Positions 61,361 to 64,000 of a stretch of 64,000 nucleotides of DNA are shown here, piece by piece (position 1 is the first letter of the stretch; each line of letters begins with the position of its first letter). The notes under the pieces were generated by a model. That model did not search any database. It worked only from the letters and a program-made list of their open reading frames with translations, and was not told where the DNA came from. A program made the translations under genes and the position numbers. Origin of the DNA: Branchiostoma belcheri (Eukaryota; Chordata; Leptocardii; Amphioxiformes; Branchiostomatidae); NCBI RefSeq assembly GCF_001625305.1, contig NW_017802379.1:5259979-5323978 (forward strand). The letters are read 5' to 3'.

Positions 61361-63757
61361 ATGGAAAAGTCAACAGGGCAAGGAAAACGTATTACTCTTG
61401 ATAAATGTACAAACTAGTGGAGTACAATAGATTTCTTTGAAGTGAAGTGAATACCTTCTTCCCTAATCTCAATGGTATTCTTTCTCATCCATTGTCTTCT
61501 ATTACAACTTCATGGTTTGTCCCCAAATGTGTATTGTTTAATAAACTTGTCAGTGAAGGTTTATCTGCCTTGTGTGGATTTACCAGGGGGATTAGACCAG
61601 CAGACAGATTCTAATCCCCAGATAAGTGGTGATGATCCAAGGCAGGTGGCTTTTGCATTCCTTCCGTTGTTTTCATGGACTGGTAGAGAAAGATATGAAC
61701 AACATACTTAGTACAACATACTTTGTTTTCCACACCAAAATACAAAAACATACTATATTACTATATTACATGTTCTGAAAGAATTTCATATATTTATATC
61801 TGTATTAGTATTAGTATCTTCATTCTAGCACTTCAGTTCCTCGATTTATTAAGATAATCCACTAGGTTGCCTTGTGTTTGTGCCAGTAAAAGTTACAGCA
61901 TGTGAAAAGTCTGTCTAGTATATTGTAAGAGGTATGGACAGCAAAGCACAGTTGGAATAGAAAGTACCAAAAGTTTATCACTGCATCCAGGACCCTCCAA
62001 ATTGGAACCAGTATCGTACATCTGAGCTGCATTTAATCCATCCAGTCATTCAACCCCAGTAAATGTCCACAAGAGGGTGCCATGGATGGAGGGGACACTT
62101 TATTGAAAGTTAATTGTACCCACCCTGCTTTGATTATGCCCCAGGTAAAAAGTGATCTTTGGGAAATTGGTTATAGGTTAGGTACCACAAAGGTGATTAA
62201 TGCAATATGTGTTGAGTTACTCTGTATGTGTTTCACATTTGGTTCTGATCAGGTGAGTAACTCACAGGAATGCACATCATGTTTATCAGAGCCTGTAAAC
62301 TGTTCCATGGCACTTGTCCAGCTTGAAAAAAGTGAAATGAGAACAATTGAAAAATAACAGTCATTCGAATTTAACTAGCATCCAATCTAGTCTAACTGCA
62401 GATGTTCTCAACATGTCATAATGGAAGGCTTTGGTGTGCCCATGGAATATGATTTAAGATAATCCTGTCCGAAGGCCAGCTTTGAATGGAATTTGTTTGT
62501 TGGTCTAAAATCAATCATATGTAGAGTTTGAGCCAAGGATAGATGATCTGCCTGACATTGTTTAGATCCAGCCATTGGTTCTGTCACGGAAATGGCCGAA
62601 ATGAGTGGCAGGGTCAGCCTAAACATTATCCAATTTGGTCAGATGGGAGTTTATGGGGAGCTTGAGAGTGATTGACAGTCAGCGTGGAGAAGTTTTCATG
62701 ACCCAAATTGGCTGATGGTTAGAAGGGTACATGTGTTGGTGACAACATGTCAGGAAGTGCACGACAGTCTGAAGTGCGTGTTTCTCATCAACAACGCTTC
62801 AAAAGATGTTTTAAAAACCTTATATGAAAGGCTATCTATCATTCCTTCAAATAAAGCAGTTTTGAAAGAAAGAAGCGGAAACAGCTGCCAAATACAGGAT
62901 ACAATCCAGCCTCGTAAGCATTGCAGTGTAAATATGTAATATAATTTGGAAGTTTATGACCTTGTATATAGCACTGTAAACATAAGACCCTGAAGCATGA
63001 TAAGTTTGTTGAAGATTGCCCCTGACCCCTGCCTAGATCAGGGGATACAGCTGCAGGTAATGACTCACAGATTTGATAAGGCATCAGATAAATCAGATAA
63101 ACCCCTGCATTAATGCCAAGGTCAGGTTCAGAGACCCTGTGTTTAAAGCTCGTAATCCCCGTCTGTACAGGAAAATCAAGAACAAACGTTCCTTAGACTC
63201 AGAGGTCTTTTTTTTTACAATGCCAGAATATCTGTTCCTGATTTTCAGTGCATATCAAGGATCAGATTCAGGGTGATATATCTTGATGTTAGTGTTCAGG
63301 AGATTGATCAGTATGGTCATTCAGAGTGACTTGCGGGTCGCAAATGGATCCAAGCTCATAAGTAGAATTTGCCGATTGAATTTCATTGATCCTCATCCTC
63401 TGGTCTTGGTGAATTCCCAAGCAGCCGTGGAAAAAGAATAGAAGTGTAGGATTATTATAGAACTGTGATTTTATTCTGAGAGAAGAGATGTACAAATTTA
63501 GAATACATGTAGAAGTTATCATGATTACAATGGCCAAAGCATACCTCAAGAGGAACTGTCTAAGAAAATCTTGCTTTATTCAACAGCCATCCTCCATCTT
63601 TCAGCAGATTTAGGAGTATTGTATGCTGTTATCCTTTGCCTATGGATTGATATATATCTAGAGGTGTCCAGTTACCTACTTTCATCACATCAGTGCTGCT
63701 AATGGGACAAAGGTGTGTGAGGACACAGGCCCTGAAGGAAGCTCGACTTTGTTGAGT

Positions 63758-63772
63758 TGACCTTGGTGACCT
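63758..63772 (-). promoter_or_regulatory. DR3 nuclear-receptor-type site
   Basis: On the minus strand this reads AGGTCA CCA AGGTCA, identical in half sites and spacer to 18916-18930. Neighbouring sequence is ordinary intron. Confidence 0.4.
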
Positions 63773-64000
63773 GCTATTAATCCCTAAAGGAGCCCAGGAA
63801 TCTCCCAAATTGAAATCTGATGTTTTATTTAGCTTAGATCAATCAGGTGGAACTTTCATCTCCTTATACCTGGGGTAAGAACAATAAACTCATCTGGGAT
63901 GTGTGCCACCCATGGGGGAGGGGAGGGCAGGCATGTGCCCTCATCAGTAAACCTGGGGCTTCTAAAGAGATAGACAAAATTGGGAACTTCTGTTGTTGTG

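Larger units (their letters stand above)
49171..64000 (+). other. Downstream AUTS2-like intron(s), partial
   Basis: This is sequence after the donor of the 64-nt exon. If the candidate exon at 50868 is real, it splits this interval into two introns. The bulk (51074-57289 and 60430-64000) is CpG-depleted intronic sequence without recognisable coding segments. It contains a 23-bp tandem duplication, an X-box-like site, a homeodomain-site cluster near 61.2 kb and a DR3 site near the right end. Confidence 0.55.

Noticed and set aside
62066-62080. CTCF-like ccacaagagggtgcc
   Set aside because: Two mismatches at informative core positions; weaker than the 45312 site.

Overview
The window is eukaryotic genomic DNA, almost all of it intronic. 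There are no operons, Shine-Dalgarno sites or bacterial-type coding density. Base composition is about 40% GC with strong CpG depletion, as expected for a methylated invertebrate gene body. The palindrome TACATGTA occurs at least 13 times. One decayed short inverted-repeat element at 8.2 kb resembles a family I remember from amphioxus introns. My best guess is an amphioxus (Branchiostoma); another marine invertebrate deuterostome or a lophotrochozoan is not excluded.

Two small plus-strand exons are recognisable. A 27-nt microexon (6215-6241) encodes CDSESEDDR. A 64-nt exon (49107-49170) continues in the same phase with NSDAGSENLF. Joined, they match the human AUTS2 stretch CDSDSDQEEK followed by ASDASSEKLF. 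The window is therefore an internal part of an AUTS2/FBRSL1-family gene (fly homologue tay), with a 42.9-kb intron between the exons and parts of the flanking introns on either side. A possible next exon begins at 50868; its reading phase fits but its 3' end is unclear.

The rest is non-coding as far as I can see. About fifteen blocks of 200-900 bases stand out because they keep CpGs, lack low-complexity sequence and often hold clustered TAAT/ATTA sites or other factor-like motifs. The densest cluster is 14.6-17.0 kb. These are candidate cis-regulatory or conserved non-coding elements of the kind that fill AUTS2 introns in vertebrates. They give long open frames on both strands that I do not call genes.

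Other structures are a pre-miRNA-like hairpin 120 bases after the microexon (6365-6440), a foldback repeat with a 24-bp tandem array (10484-10807), several short tandem duplications, two identical DR3 nuclear-receptor-type sites 45 kb apart in opposite orientation, and an X-box-like palindrome. No tRNA, rRNA, CRISPR, viral or intact transposon gene was found.
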